A DNA stretch of 64,000 nucleotides from Ceratopteris richardii (lineage: Eukaryota; Streptophyta; Polypodiopsida; Polypodiales; Pteridaceae): contig CM035408.1 in NCBI GenBank assembly GCA_020310875.1, forward strand, positions 149,294,407 to 149,358,406, read 5' to 3'. The position numbers and the translations under genes are program-made. Shown piece by piece: positions 12,446 through 23,499 of this stretch. The notes under the pieces were generated by a model. It did no database searches, was not told where the DNA came from, and saw only the letters and a program-made list of their open reading frames with translations. Numbering within the stretch: position 1 is the first letter of the stretch; each line of letters begins with the position of its first letter.

Positions 12446-13240
12446 AAGAAGGGTTACAAACATGATCGTTTGCTAGAACTCATACATACAGATGTATGGG
12501 GGCCAACAAAAGAAGGATCTATCAGTGGCTCAAGGTATTACGTTCTTTTTATTGATGATGCAACAAGATGGATAACTCTTTATGTTTTGAAAGAGAAATC
12601 AGAAGTGTTTGAAGCTTTCACGCATTTTCATGCAAATGCTGAAAGACTTACAGGACAAAAACTCAAAAGGCTAAGGTCTGATGGAGGAGGAGAATATTTT
12701 TCTCAAGAATTCAATGATTATCTATGGAATGCAAGTATCAAAAGAGAAATAACTTGCAGGTATACACCACAACAAAATGGAGTAGCAGAAAGGAGAAACC
12801 GAACTCTAGTTGAGTTTGCTAGAGCAATGTTAAAGGAGAAGAATTGTCCAAATTATCTTTGGGCTGAGGCTGTAAATACAACCACATATCTTGTAAACAG
12901 ATTACCATGTGCAAATTTAAATGGAATGAACCCTTATGAAGCACGGTGGGGTAAGAAACCAACACCTGATCATTGCAAAGTGTTTGGATCAGTTGCTTAT
13001 GCTTATGTACCACCACAATTTAGACATAAGCTTGAACCAAAAGCTGAAAGATATTAGTTCATCGGATATGATGAAAAGCAGATGGGTTATAGGCTATGGA
13101 GTCCTCTAACCAAAGAGTTTATTGTTTCCAGAGATGTGACATTTGATGAAGAGAAGAGTTGGTATGCAGATAAAGAGCATAATGATGAAACATTTGAAGA
13201 AAAGGTAAGAAGAAATGAAAAAGGTAAATCACATATGTAG
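12446..13240 (+). pseudogene. Copia C integrase core and C-terminal part
   Basis: Same frame as gag. The DDE core is visible: first Asp in HTDVWGP, second in RSDGGGEYF, and Glu in NGVAERRN, so all three catalytic residues are kept. The C-terminal part continues through KVFGSVAYAYVP, FIGYD and TFDEE. TAG codons at 13055-13057 and 13238-13240 break it. It would insert the cDNA by strand transfer. Confidence 0.88.
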
Positions 13241-14893
13241 GTGAATGGAGACGAAGATTATATGCACGCAAGTACATCCAGGATCGGATCAACTATGAGA
13301 AATGAAGAGGGACCGAGATTTGATGAAGAAGTGTATTCAGATACACATGAAGAGTATGAACCAAGAAGGTCAAATACAGTAAGGAAACAACCAACAAGGT
13401 ATTCCTATAATACTTCTTATTTGACTCAGAAAAACTATGCTTACTTAGTAAAGGAAGATGAAGAGCCTCAGAATTACAGTGAAGCAAAAGGTAAGGAAAA
13501 ATGGGAAGAAGCAATGAAGGAAGAGTTCAATGCACTTGAAGAGAACAAGACTTGGGAACTTCTTCCAAAACCAAATGGTAAGAAAGTGATTGGAAATAAA
13601 TGGGTTTACAAAGTTAAGAAGCTTGCAGATGGAAGAATGGCCAGATACAAAGCTAGACTGGTAGTCAAAGGTTACGCTCAAACACATGGCATAGATTATG
13701 ATGAGACATTCAGTCCAGTGGCAAAGATGTCAACCATAAGGACAATGATTGCTATAGTAGCATCAAAAGGATGGAAGCTAAGTCAATTGGATATAAAAAA
13801 TGCATTTCTAAATGGATATATATCAGATGCAGTTTATATGGAACAACCTGAAGGGTTTGCAAGTTCCAGTTACCCAAATCATGTTTGCAGATTAAGAAGA
13901 GCACTCTATGGATTGAAGCAAGCTCCAAGAGCTTGGAATTACAGACTTGTAAAGTATCTCAATGATCTTGGATACCAAAGTTCAAAGGCGAATGCAAGTC
14001 TACTCATTAAGAGAACGGATGAAGGTATGATCTACATCTGTATTTATGTAGATGACATTATAATCACAGGTACTTCAGATGAAGGAATCAAGGAGGTAAA
14101 GAGATTGCTTGAAAAAGAGTTCAAGATCAGTGATCTAGGAAAGTTATCATATATTCTTGGAATGGAAGTTACATATACAGATCATGGTGTATATGTTTCG
14201 CAAGAAAGGTATCTTCTCAACTTACTAAAGAAGTTTAACATGGAAAATTATAGAGAAGCCTCAACACCACTTGAGGTCAATCATAAACTCAGCAAATATG
14301 ATGGTGCAGAGTTTAAAGATATGAGAAAGTATCAATCTTTAGTGGGAAGTTTGATTTATGCTACGCTAACAAGACCAGATCTTAGTTATGTAGTAGGAGT
14401 TCTCTCACAGTTTATGCATTGTCCGAAGGATCAACATTGGGTTGCAGGACAGAGAGTTCTTAGATATATCAAAAGAACTATAAAGGAAGGACTATATTAT
14501 TCTTTTACGTCAGATATAAAGCTGAGAGCATACAGTGACTCAGACTGGGCAGGAAGCCAAGATGACAGAAGGTCAACACATGGGTATATGATATACCTAG
14601 GAGATAAGCTTGTGAGCTGGTGTTCAAAGAAGTAGCATACAGTGGCTCTATCGTCAACTGAAGCTGAGTATAAAGGACTTGTAGAAGCAGCTAAAGAAGT
14701 GATATGGATGCAGACCTTGTTCAAAAGCTTGGGGATTGATCAAGGTATACCTATCATATATGGAGATAATATGGGTTCGTTGTATCTTGCAACAAATCCA
14801 ATATTTCATGCAAGAACAAAGCACATAGAGATTCAATATCATTTCTTGAGACAAAAGGTAATGGAGAAGGAGATTGAAATAGTATTCACTTAG
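13241..14893 (+). pseudogene. Copia C reverse transcriptase and RNase H
   Basis: Same frame. RT motifs run in order: NKWVYKVK, ARLVVKGYAQ, QLDIKNAFLNG, LYGLKQAPRAW, the catalytic YVDDI, and LGKLSYILGMEV. RNase H follows with YSDSDWAG, SKK-stop-HTVALSSTEAEY and HIEIQYHFLR. The stop at 14633-14635 replaces a Gln that the family nearly always has there. The frame ends at TAG 14891-14893, before the usual DIFTK tail, so RNase H is a little short. Confidence 0.9.
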
Positions 14894-15965
14894 TGAAGGA
14901 GCAAATTCACAACTGTAATTTAGTTCATAAAAACTTCCAGAATCACGAGTCTTTTGAATCTCGGATTAAAAAAAATGTATATAAGAGAGTTGAGAGAGTG
15001 TTTAGATAGAGTAGAAGGATGTATGTGTAGTAGACGCAAGAGTGCGTATGTAGAGATGAATAATAGAATATGAACTGTCAGATATTCATCGGTAAGAGAG
15101 ATGGTAAGGTAGAACTACTCAGCATAGGAGAGTTTTCCATGGCTATGAGCGAAATAAGGCCACGCCATTCTGTACACATCTTCTCTAAAAGAAAACACAT
15201 ACTTATGTGGAAAGATCTGAGCGCATTCTTATTGTGTGAAGAAATCTAAGTGATTTCATGTTATTGTGAAAGTTAGTTAACAATTACAGTTTTCTCAGTA
15301 CACATTTTACGGTACCTCTATAAGTTAGATCTCACAGTACAGTGTAAAGTTTTTCGTAAGTGATAGCTTATTTTGAAGCTAGTAGTCTCAACTACAAACT
15401 GATCAAAAGAGTTTTGTAAAATGGGACATGTACACACAGTACTGTGTCTGACAATAAAGATATTCAGAACTGATGAAATTTTCTCTCAAATTTCAGATAG
15501 AGTTCATTCACTGAAGGAAGCTCAGGTATTACTTCCTTACTTTATTTACAACCATTTGAAGTAACTACAAACAGAATTGCAGTTGATTTCGGTAATATTC
15601 CGGTACAATTACGGTGAGATTATGGTGATACTTCAATAACAGTCCGGTGAAGTTCTGGTGATATTTCGGTGTGTTCAAAACACAGTTTTTGACACAGTTA
15701 AGTGACGAAAAGAATATTTACCAGTAAGCAAACAAAGATTTGTAAAGACCGAAGTAAATCAGATCAGAATTGAAGCCTAAAGAAAAGGAAAAGTTTTCTG
15801 TAAAGTGAATCTTTTAGATTTCACTAAACACAGTTATAAAGTTTTCAGTTTCAGGAAGTTTGCTAAGCTATTGATGATTATAGAGGTGTTCTAATATCAC
15901 TCTAGCTTAGTTCTTGTGGTGTGGCGAATTTCGCAGCTTAATTTCAAGCTCTCACAGCATCAACA
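14894..15965 (+). repeat. 3' LTR of Copia C
   Basis: 1072 bp, TGAAGG...ATCAACA, partner of 9511-10582. The boundary at its left is ambiguous because similarity to the 5' flank begins right at the pol stop codon. A clear purine tract is not visible beyond GTGAAGGAG. Confidence 0.85.
15586..15673 (+). repeat. Eight 11-bp tandem units inside the Copia C 3' LTR
   Basis: Same eight 11-base units and phase as at 10203-10290. I count four or five base changes between the two arrays and no length change. Confidence 0.85.
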
Positions 15966-16404
15966 GATGCAAAAAATTCTAGATCAAAAAATGATAAAGT
16001 ACAATGTATATTAATCACACATATGATGTGTTCAAACACAACATGCATTTTTGGTTCTGAAACGAATGGCGATCTTGGATGGTCCCTAGATATTGACATT
16101 TGTGGTATATCTTTCCATCATAGAATGTGGTTTAATATCAGATGAGAACAGGAAAGATTCTTGAAAGAGTGATAATGGAGTGCATACATGCGTCAACAAA
16201 CGTAAAGGTGAAGAAAAAGAATTAAAATGTGAAAAAGATTATGGGAATGGGATCGATGAAAAGCTGGTGGCATCAAGACATATGACCATCACAATGGGTG
16301 TTAACACATTAGATATAGCGAATATGTTATATTCCAGAGATGTACATGCTTGCAGGAATGAGAAGTTCATTACTCAGGGGATAGCCAAGGCCAAAAGCCA
16401 AAGA
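15966..16404. other. No gene seen
   Basis: Short non-coding stretch between Copia C and a gag fragment of the same family. The start of the open frame at 16180 does not resemble gag and has no recognisable domain. Confidence 0.4.
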
Positions 16405-16788
16405 GTTCATACGAGGTACCTACTCATGATGGATTGGCTCATGACTGTTGGCATAATCAACAAGAATCAAATCAAAATCAAAATAACAATAGCAGAGGCA
16501 AAGGTGGAAGATATCAAAGTTATTCTCAGAGAGGTGGAAAAAATCAAAGAGCAGGCTATGGTAGAGGTGGAGGAAGAAGTTAGGGACATAATCAATCCTA
16601 CAACACCACCTACTACAATTATGCAAATGACACACAGAATGAAAGTCATACATCATTGATGATGAATTCAATCATCACATCAGATAAAGAAGATCTAAAG
16701 GTATTTTACATTGACTTTGGATGTTCTAACCATTTTTCAGGAAACATAGAATTGATGTCAGAATTGGAAAAAGGCATTTCTAGTCATA
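16405..16788 (+). pseudogene. Fragment of Copia C-family gag/protease
   Basis: Matches Copia C around 11620-11980: the end of the zinc knuckle (AHDCWHN), the Asn/Gly/Arg-rich tail, then LKVFYIDFGCSNHFSGNIEL. The protease motif reads DFGCS instead of DSGCS. The similarity stops abruptly at about 16788, after codons for SSHT, where minus-strand Gypsy sequence begins. It is a rearranged or truncated second copy. Confidence 0.75.
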
Positions 16789-17617
16789 CGGCCTTTATGT
16801 ATTTTGACATTTCAGCCATTGATATCATAGGCTGTAAATAGTGATTTATGTCTAATGCTTGATAGATAAGCAATATCAAAGCAGAGCTTCCATTTAAGAA
16901 TTTCTTGTGTCCCCACTGCTTTTTAGCTTCAAATAGCCACTCTTGAACGTATGGGGTCAGATTGATTTGGTTCCCAATTTGCTTGATTGCATGGGATAAT
17001 AATTGTACTACTACTTTCTGTGGAGCTATATGTCGATGCATATTGGGAAAACATAAGTGTTGATGCACAAGTCTTACTTCTTCTTCAATATCAATTCTAT
17101 TGATCTCCAAGAAGTTCCTTTTCTTAGCCTCATGGCATTCATCCTTTAGATCGGTAAGACCATCCACAGTCCAACCAAATGCTATCTTGATCAGCTCATG
17201 TGTGAAGCGAATAGTCTGTGACTCCCCATTGGGATCTAATACCATAGCTTCAAGGACAGATGGCTTATCAAGCACGAAACGCAAAGTATACATGACTTGG
17301 GTGCATCTTTGAAAGTCCAGCTTATAGATGGGAAGCTTCAAATAGGCCTCAGTTCCTACTTGTGTCCACACATCCATTATCCTTGGCATTTCATGCAAGA
17401 TTCAAAAGTCTTGAGTCATCACAGGGAATTGATGCTCTCTATCCATAATTTTAATGGTGATGAGGAACAAATGCTCACTGGTAGGATTGTCATCTCTGAA
17501 CTAATGTCCTCGAGCTTTAATAGTCGATTCAAGAGGAAACTCTAATATTTCAACCTCGTGAGTGGCTTCGAAATCAAAGGATGCTTCTTGTGTAGCTTCA
17601 GAGTTAGAGGAAGCCAC
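16784..17617 (-). pseudogene. Unrecognised ORF downstream of Gypsy D pol (env-like position)
   Basis: A minus-strand frame of about 277 codons with two internal stops: TAG near 17510 and TGA near 17402. It opens acidic (VASSNSEATQEASFDFEATH), then a well-formed globular stretch with blocks such as TIRFTHELIKIAFGWTVDGL and VQEWLFEAKKQWGH. The reading ends exactly at the junction with the Copia fragment, so its true C-terminus is missing. TTCAATTGTAG just before its first codons resembles a 3' splice site. I do not recognise the family. Its place after integrase is where some plant Gypsy elements carry an extra or env-like gene. Confidence 0.5.
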
Positions 17618-18728
17618 CTACAATTGAAGGATTTAATGATTAGTGTCAAAATTGAAGTAAGTTGTCTTGGTGTTTCGATTGTTCACTCCGTGTTGGACAC
17701 AACTCACAGAGTGTATAAGGAACATAGTACCTGATCTTTTCATAAACTTATATTTTTTCTTAAGCTGCGATGGAAACAGAATATATTAGTGACATAATGG
17801 AGGCAATTTTAGTTATTATTTTATTGTACATGGTGTTTCCTATTCCCCCTGAGGGAAATGTGCTCACTTAGTAGTACAGAGATGTTGCTGTGTCAAATGC
17901 ATGTCCTTATAATGTGGCCCTATTCTGCTTACTCGAGGTGCATGGGAGTCATCATGAGTGGAAGAGGAATTTCCTGCTCTAATCATCGATGATGCTATTC
18001 CTGAATTTGGAATCCACATTTTCCTAGCTTTGGTGCTTTGAATGTCCTTCTGGAAGCTCCTTATGCTTGCTGAAGGTATTTGGTTTTGCTGTACTTTCAC
18101 TCTCCATTTGTACCTCTGTTCAGTAGGAATTCTTGCTTGTTCCATTGGTGGCATCTGTTTCATGGGAGTTCTTTGTCTCCTAGAGAGTTGCATGTATGGC
18201 CTTCGATCTCTAAGTAAATTTGATGGCTGCTCCTTGATGATCTTGATTGTCGTCTAGGGTATCCATATTTGATTCCAGGAAGTTTGAGCTGCCTTTAATA
18301 TCTTTGGTATCCATACTTGCACTATGCATGTGGACCTATCTTTGATCGATTGTTCAGGTTGATGTTGCCTTCAATTGAATTTCTTTTGGTTCTCCTTCCT
18401 TTGAGATTTTTAGTTGTCTAACTGATCCTTGCAAATCCATATTTGTCACATCCTTTTCCTCACTGGTGAATGAATTGGTGGCAAATCCATTTTTGGTCAT
18501 TGGGCTCCCAGTTGCTTGTCTGTAATAAGATCCTCACTTGTTCCTCAGATTGACTCAATTGAGATGATGGCCTGAGTTGAGCATCATGAGCAATGAGAGT
18601 AGGGGTTTCTAGGCTTGAGATAGAAGTGGGAACTAGTTGATTAGGGCTCAACATTGGTGTAGATTCACATGCAGACACACATTTGTCATCATTGTACTTT
18701 AGACAGATCATCTATAGAGGCTTATCAT
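17618..18728 (-). other. Degenerate spacer of Gypsy D
   Basis: Minus-strand frames at 17864-18193 (basic, Gln/Pro/Ser-rich) and 18460-18711 (Ser/Gln-rich) lie between retropepsin 2 and the unknown ORF. They may be the tail of the second protease ORF. No domain is recognisable. A purine run, CTCAGGGGGAATAGG on the minus strand near 17848, looks like a polypurine tract, but no LTR follows it. Confidence 0.4.
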
Positions 18729-19333
18729 CTAATAGGTTGAGACTTCTCTGTGTCCAATCTTAGCAGATATGTAGCCTAAGGCTAACTGAATAGTTACCTC
18801 AAATTCGTATATCCAATCTTGACCTAACACTAGTTCCTCCAACAGGTCGTCGTCTTTACAAACTATAAGTTTTTGTTTCATTGAATTGTTACCCAAGTGT
18901 AGAGATAGGATAACTCCTAAAATGTCAATGGTGTTTCCTCCTATGCCTATCATGTATGCCTCAGTCGGGTTGAGTGGTGCATTTAATTGTTTAGCTAAAG
19001 AAAGCATATGCAACTTAGTGCTGCCCTAGTGTCAATCAATGCATCTACTAAGTGGTATTCCTCAATTCCTACTCCTAGATTGAGATAGGGTTGCTTGACA
19101 TTTTGTCCGACAGTCATAGTTTTTGCTGCCCTATAATTGGCTATGGGAATTGGTTCCTCTCCTTGGTGATATCTTTCATCTCTTTCTCTCATCCATTCTT
19201 TTTGCTTTCGTATACATTCTAATGCTTCAAGCCTCGCTTCTTCTCTAATCCTCTCATCCTTTTCCCTTCGGTTCTTTGCCTTTAGGATTCTACTCATCAT
19301 CTCATCTATTAATGGTTCTAAATATTTCTTCAC
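18729..19333 (-). pseudogene. Second retropepsin-like domain, after integrase
   Basis: Continues directly from the integrase C-terminus (LPNYISG...VKKYLEP) into a long charged Lys/Arg/Glu stretch likely to be helical. A retropepsin fold follows: YLNLGVG, ALIDTRAALSCI, then after a frameshift near 19015 SLAKQLNAP, IDILG and VLGQDWI. The active site DTG is DTR here (GGG to AGG), so it is dead. VLGQDWI matches the LGMDWL-type protease end, while retropepsin 1 in the same element ends LGRPF, so the two are not simple copies. Confidence 0.65.
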
Positions 19334-19339
19334 ACAACA

Positions 19340-20645
19340 ACCACTTATATAATTTGGTAGAATTTCTCCATCTGGTAGAAATACGATTGATTACCAATGG
19401 TCCATGTCCTCACTTTTGCAATTTTTTTGCGTGTTGCTTCAAAGTGTATACCAGGACTAAATCGCCTTCTTTGAGTCCCTTATCTTTAATGTGGGCGTCA
19501 TAGTATGCTTTTTGTCGCCTCTTGGTGGCATAAATACCTGCTACTACTTGTAATATGTTCTCATGCAATCGTTAAATTTGATCCAATTGTTGGGACGGTT
19601 CGTGTCGAGTCCACTCATATCTTTCAGCTAGTCGAAGAGTAGGAATCAAGAAATCAATTGGTAAGATTGCATTTTGACCATACACAAGATTGAAAGGTGT
19701 TGTGCCTATAACGGTCTTATAAGCAACTCAAAAAGCCCAAATGGTATGATGTAATTGTTTATCCCATTCTGATCGTTTATTATTCACAATCTTGGTTAAA
19801 ATGGTGCATATCACGTTATTGGAACTTTATGCTTGTCCATTGGCTTGCGTGTGATAAGGGGCCGATTTCTTATGAATCACTTGAAATTCATTCATCAAAG
19901 TTTCTATTACCTCATTAATGAAGTATGTGCCTCGATCACTCACAATTTCAATGGGTAATCTGAACCTTATAAATATATTTTCAAAGAGAAACTTGGCAGT
20001 AGTTATTGCATCATTCTTCTTTGTGGCTTTTGCCTCCACCCATTTGGTTAATTAGTCCATAGCAACTACGATGTACTCAGCATGTGACCCTTTAGCAGGT
20101 GGGCTAAATGGCCCAATGAAATCTATACCCCATTTAGTGAAAGCTGTAGCACTAATCATAGGTCGCAGTGGCATTTCATCTCTTTGGATAGGGTATTTTG
20201 TTCTTTGAAACACATCATACCTCTGAACATACGTCATTGCATACTAATATAAAGTTGGCCACCATAATCCGACAAAGAGAATCATTTTTGCGATCTTGTC
20301 AGCGGAAAAATGACCTCCTGCTGCTCTAGTATGGACCATCTCCAAAACATAGATATACTCATCTTCATGTATGCATAATCATAGTTGGTTATCTTGGCCA
20401 CATTTAAATAGTTGTCTCCCTATAAGGGTATAATCTTTACTTTGCTCCTCTAAAGCTCATTTTCTTGCTAGGCTTGCCCCTTCCAGGTATTCATGTGTCT
20501 TCAAAAAATTCACTAAAGCTAAACTCCATCTAGGTGCTATTGTGGAATAGCATAGCATAGAGTTCTCCTCAAGTCTTTCTTCTTGGCAAGTGGGACAATT
20601 TGCTACATGCGAGTGAACATTTTTATGCATTCCTCGCCAATACAC
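19340..20645 (-). pseudogene. Gypsy D integrase
   Basis: Zinc domain at 20457-20645 (HVANCPTC). Core with first Asp in KWGIDFIGP (20052-20237) and second Asp in IVSDRGTYF (19827-20039). At the third catalytic position NGQAE, the Glu codon is now TAA. C-terminal sequence continues in broken frames through PFNLVYGQNAILP and GPLVINRI to DGEILPNYISG. No chromodomain. It would have joined cDNA to host DNA. Confidence 0.8.
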
Positions 20646-20862
20646 TCCTAATGTTTCTAATTCTCATATTGTACCACTGATACTTCTATATTTCTTCCAT
20701 GGGTTTACATTATAATGTGAAGATTCCTAGTCTTCCATAATTGTTGGGCTTTATCTGAATTAATCTGATGACCAAGTCCATGGGTGAGTATAGGTATCAA
20801 TTTTTCTGTGCACTGTGGACAAACTTATAAGTTAAAAAGATAGGTGTCAGGCAAGTCATCCG

Positions 20863-22253
20863 CTACTCTAGTTGGGGTTCTCCATGCATCATTCGAGATA
20901 GATGATCAACTCTGACATGCATATTTCCTTTCTTGAACACTACTTCAAAATCAAATTCCATTAGTAGAAGAAACCATCTCACTAGTCTTCCAGTGTTACA
21001 GGGTTTGTTGACTAGGTATGCTAGGGCTTGATGATCAATAAAGAATTTGAATTTGTTTGCCAATAAGTAGTGTCAACATTTCTTTACCACGTATACCATT
21101 CCTAATCCTTCTCGTTCGGTGGTAGTGTAATTGCATTCAGCTTGGTTGAGTTGCTTGTTAGCATAGGCTATAGGGTGATCGAGTTTTCCTTCATCTATAG
21201 GTTGTGCTAAGATGCATTCTATGGCAAATTTGGAAGGATCCACATGGATATGAAATGGTTTATTGAAATTTGGTACTTTTAGAATAGGTGCTGAACTTAG
21301 TCTGCTTTTCAACTCATTGAATGCTCTCTCACAATCTTCAGTCCAATTGAACTGAGTTAGTAAGCCATATAGAGGTCGAGAAATTATGGCATACATGTGG
21401 ATAAATCTATGATAGTATCTGCAATGTCCCATAAATGCTTGTACTTCTTTCGCATTTTTCGATCGGGGTAGTTCTAGAATAAATTTGATCTTGTCTTCGT
21501 CTGTGGATATTCCGTTCTTAGATACTATATGCCCTAAGCTTTTTCCTTGTCTCACCATTAAGACACATTTTTTTAGGTTTAGACATACTCTGTATTGTCT
21601 GCATTTTTCAAAAAATCTCCTCAACTCAGGTATGTGATCACTCATTATGAGGAATATGTGCACAAAATCATCAACATATACTTCCATGATTTTCCTAAGG
21701 AATTCCTTAAAGACGTGACACATTAGTCTCTAGAAAGTGGTTGGTGCATTGGTTAAGCCAAATGGCATGACCCTAAAAGCATATACTCCCCATTCTGTGG
21801 CAAATGCAATTTTGTGTTGATCCTCGGGAGCAATTGCAACTTGGTTGTAACAAAAGAATCCATCAAGGAAGCTATAAACTTCCTTGCCTGTCACTCTCTC
21901 CAAGAGGTGATCTGTAATGGGTAAAGGGTAACTATCTCAAATGGTCTTGAGGTTGATGCACACCCTAAGTTTGCCATTTTTCTTGGGTACTACTACCAAG
22001 ACTAACACCCATTCTGTGTGTTCGATTTCATAAATGAATCCTGGTGCCAATATATTTCTTCCTTAATTTTGGCAGAGTGTACATCATTGTATGTGTATGG
22101 TTGTTGTTTGGATGGCTTAGCGTCAGGGATCATGGGAATACGGTGTGAACAAGTAGAGGGATCCACTCCTTTTAAATCCTTGTATCTCCAAGCAAATACA
22201 TCCCTATAATTATGAATCAACTCTATAAGTTCTTGTTCTTTGCTTTTTGACAC
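20863..22253 (-). pseudogene. Gypsy D reverse transcriptase and RNase H
   Basis: The N-terminal part at 22002-22253 has DVFAWRYKDLKGVDP. Frames at 21724-22000 give WVLVVVPKKNGKLRVC, VYSFLDGF and MPFGLTNAPTTF, followed by TAG (21730-21732) where TFQRLM is expected. 21073-21723 carries the catalytic YVDDF, LGHIVSKNGI and the RNase H start HVDPSKFAIECILAQ. 20863-21063 completes RNase H with FFIDHQALAYLV and ends VDHLSRM. The block pattern is that of Athila/Tat RT. Confidence 0.85.
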
Positions 22254-23450
22254 ATCTTTCCCTATGTAGGTGCATCTTTCCTCTTCTCCTTCTATGCTGA
22301 CAGTGACTTTTTTAGTCTGTTCTTTATTATCATACGCTATTCCTTCTTGTGCTTGTCATTTAGGCATTTGGATGGCAATTTTCCTTTCCTCCACTTCATT
22401 TTCTTTAAAATGTTCCAAACGTTCAAACTTTTCTTGGGGTATATTTTCTTCCTTAGTAGTCTCTTTTGAATTGATATTCTCTTGACTTCCCTTTTGTTCT
22501 AGGGTGGAAATGCTTCCAACATTAGTTTCTTTATGTTTTCTTGCTAAATGAATTCCTTCTTCTTGAGTCTCAATTTCCATTTCTGTACCTTCATAATCTT
22601 CTATCCATTCTTTCTCTATCCATTCTCCTTCCTCTGTCTCTTGTAGTACAACCATGTATAGACTTACATCGTACCCATCCTTGTCTATGCATTCATTTAG
22701 GGTCAGGACTTCTTCATTGACACACACATCTAATGTGGCCAATATCTCCATCCATCCATGGAGCTCAAACTCTTCATCTGGAAACACTTGTGGCATTTAT
22801 GCTGGATCCTCTACTAGCATAGCGATTCAACAACCTAGTTTCCATGTTAGTCTTCTTTCTTCTTCCCTCTTGGCTGCCTTACACATCCACAATTGGGTGT
22901 CCTCATGCATCTAGGATTGATCTTCTAATCCCGCACTATGGACTGATAGGTCGTCCTCTTCTTTATGTATCAAGTTTCATTGTAGAGGTGGGACATCTCG
23001 ATAAGCGTACATATGGAGGTTTATTCTCATAGTGGTGCCCCTATGTTGTAGATATACGTCATCTCTACCCCTGTCTTGCACTACCCTTAGTTATCTCATA
23101 AAAGGTCTTCCCAAGATCATTTCATAATTACTAGCTTTCTCAAATTGAAAAATAGCTAATGTATTCTCAAAGCCTACTCCACATGTTGTAAGCACAACAT
23201 TCTCTAGCAATCCTAGAGGTTTTTTGGTGTGACCATCAGCTAATTGTAATTTCATTCTTGTGGGTCGTAATGCTGGTTTTCCCCACTTCTCTCATATTTC
23301 TTTTGTGGCTATTCCTACTCCAGCTCCTGTGTCTAGAATTGCTTTTGTGGTGTAACCTCGAAAACTAATGGGTAGACATGTGTTGCCTTCATCTCCTTCA
23401 CTGAAATCTCCCACTTTATCTATCAGGATTTGAATTGTATGTGTATCTTC
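22254..23450 (-). pseudogene. Gypsy D first retropepsin and linker to RT
   Basis: Minus-strand translation gives FRGYTTKAILDTGAGVGIAT, with intact DTG at 23325-23333, then KWGKPALRP, QLADGHTKKPLG and MILGRPFMR, a complete aspartic protease core of the Athila/Tat kind. One TGA lies about ten codons after the active site. The linker (22356-22796) is strongly acidic, rich in Glu, and has no known domain. Confidence 0.75.
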
Positions 23451-23499
23451 ATTGGCCTCCTTGTTGAATGCCTTTACTTATCTTTGCCCGAGTTGCTTG

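Larger units (their letters stand above)
9511..15965 (+). mobile_element. Copia element C, near full length
   Basis: Plus-strand Ty1/Copia element with two aligned 1072-bp LTRs, an initiator-Met primer site and one continuous gag-pol reading frame of about 4.1 kb in the order gag, protease, integrase, RT, RNase H. The frame is interrupted by four TAG codons and stops early in the RNase H tail, next to the 3' LTR. No matching target duplication is visible. The LTRs differ by roughly 4 percent by eye over their first 250 bases, so it is not a very recent insertion. Confidence 0.9.

Noticed and set aside
17835-17860. Purine tract suggesting a Gypsy D 3' LTR at 17840
   Set aside because: Sequence to its left does not resemble the 5' LTR at 25010-25640, and ORF sequence continues beyond it.
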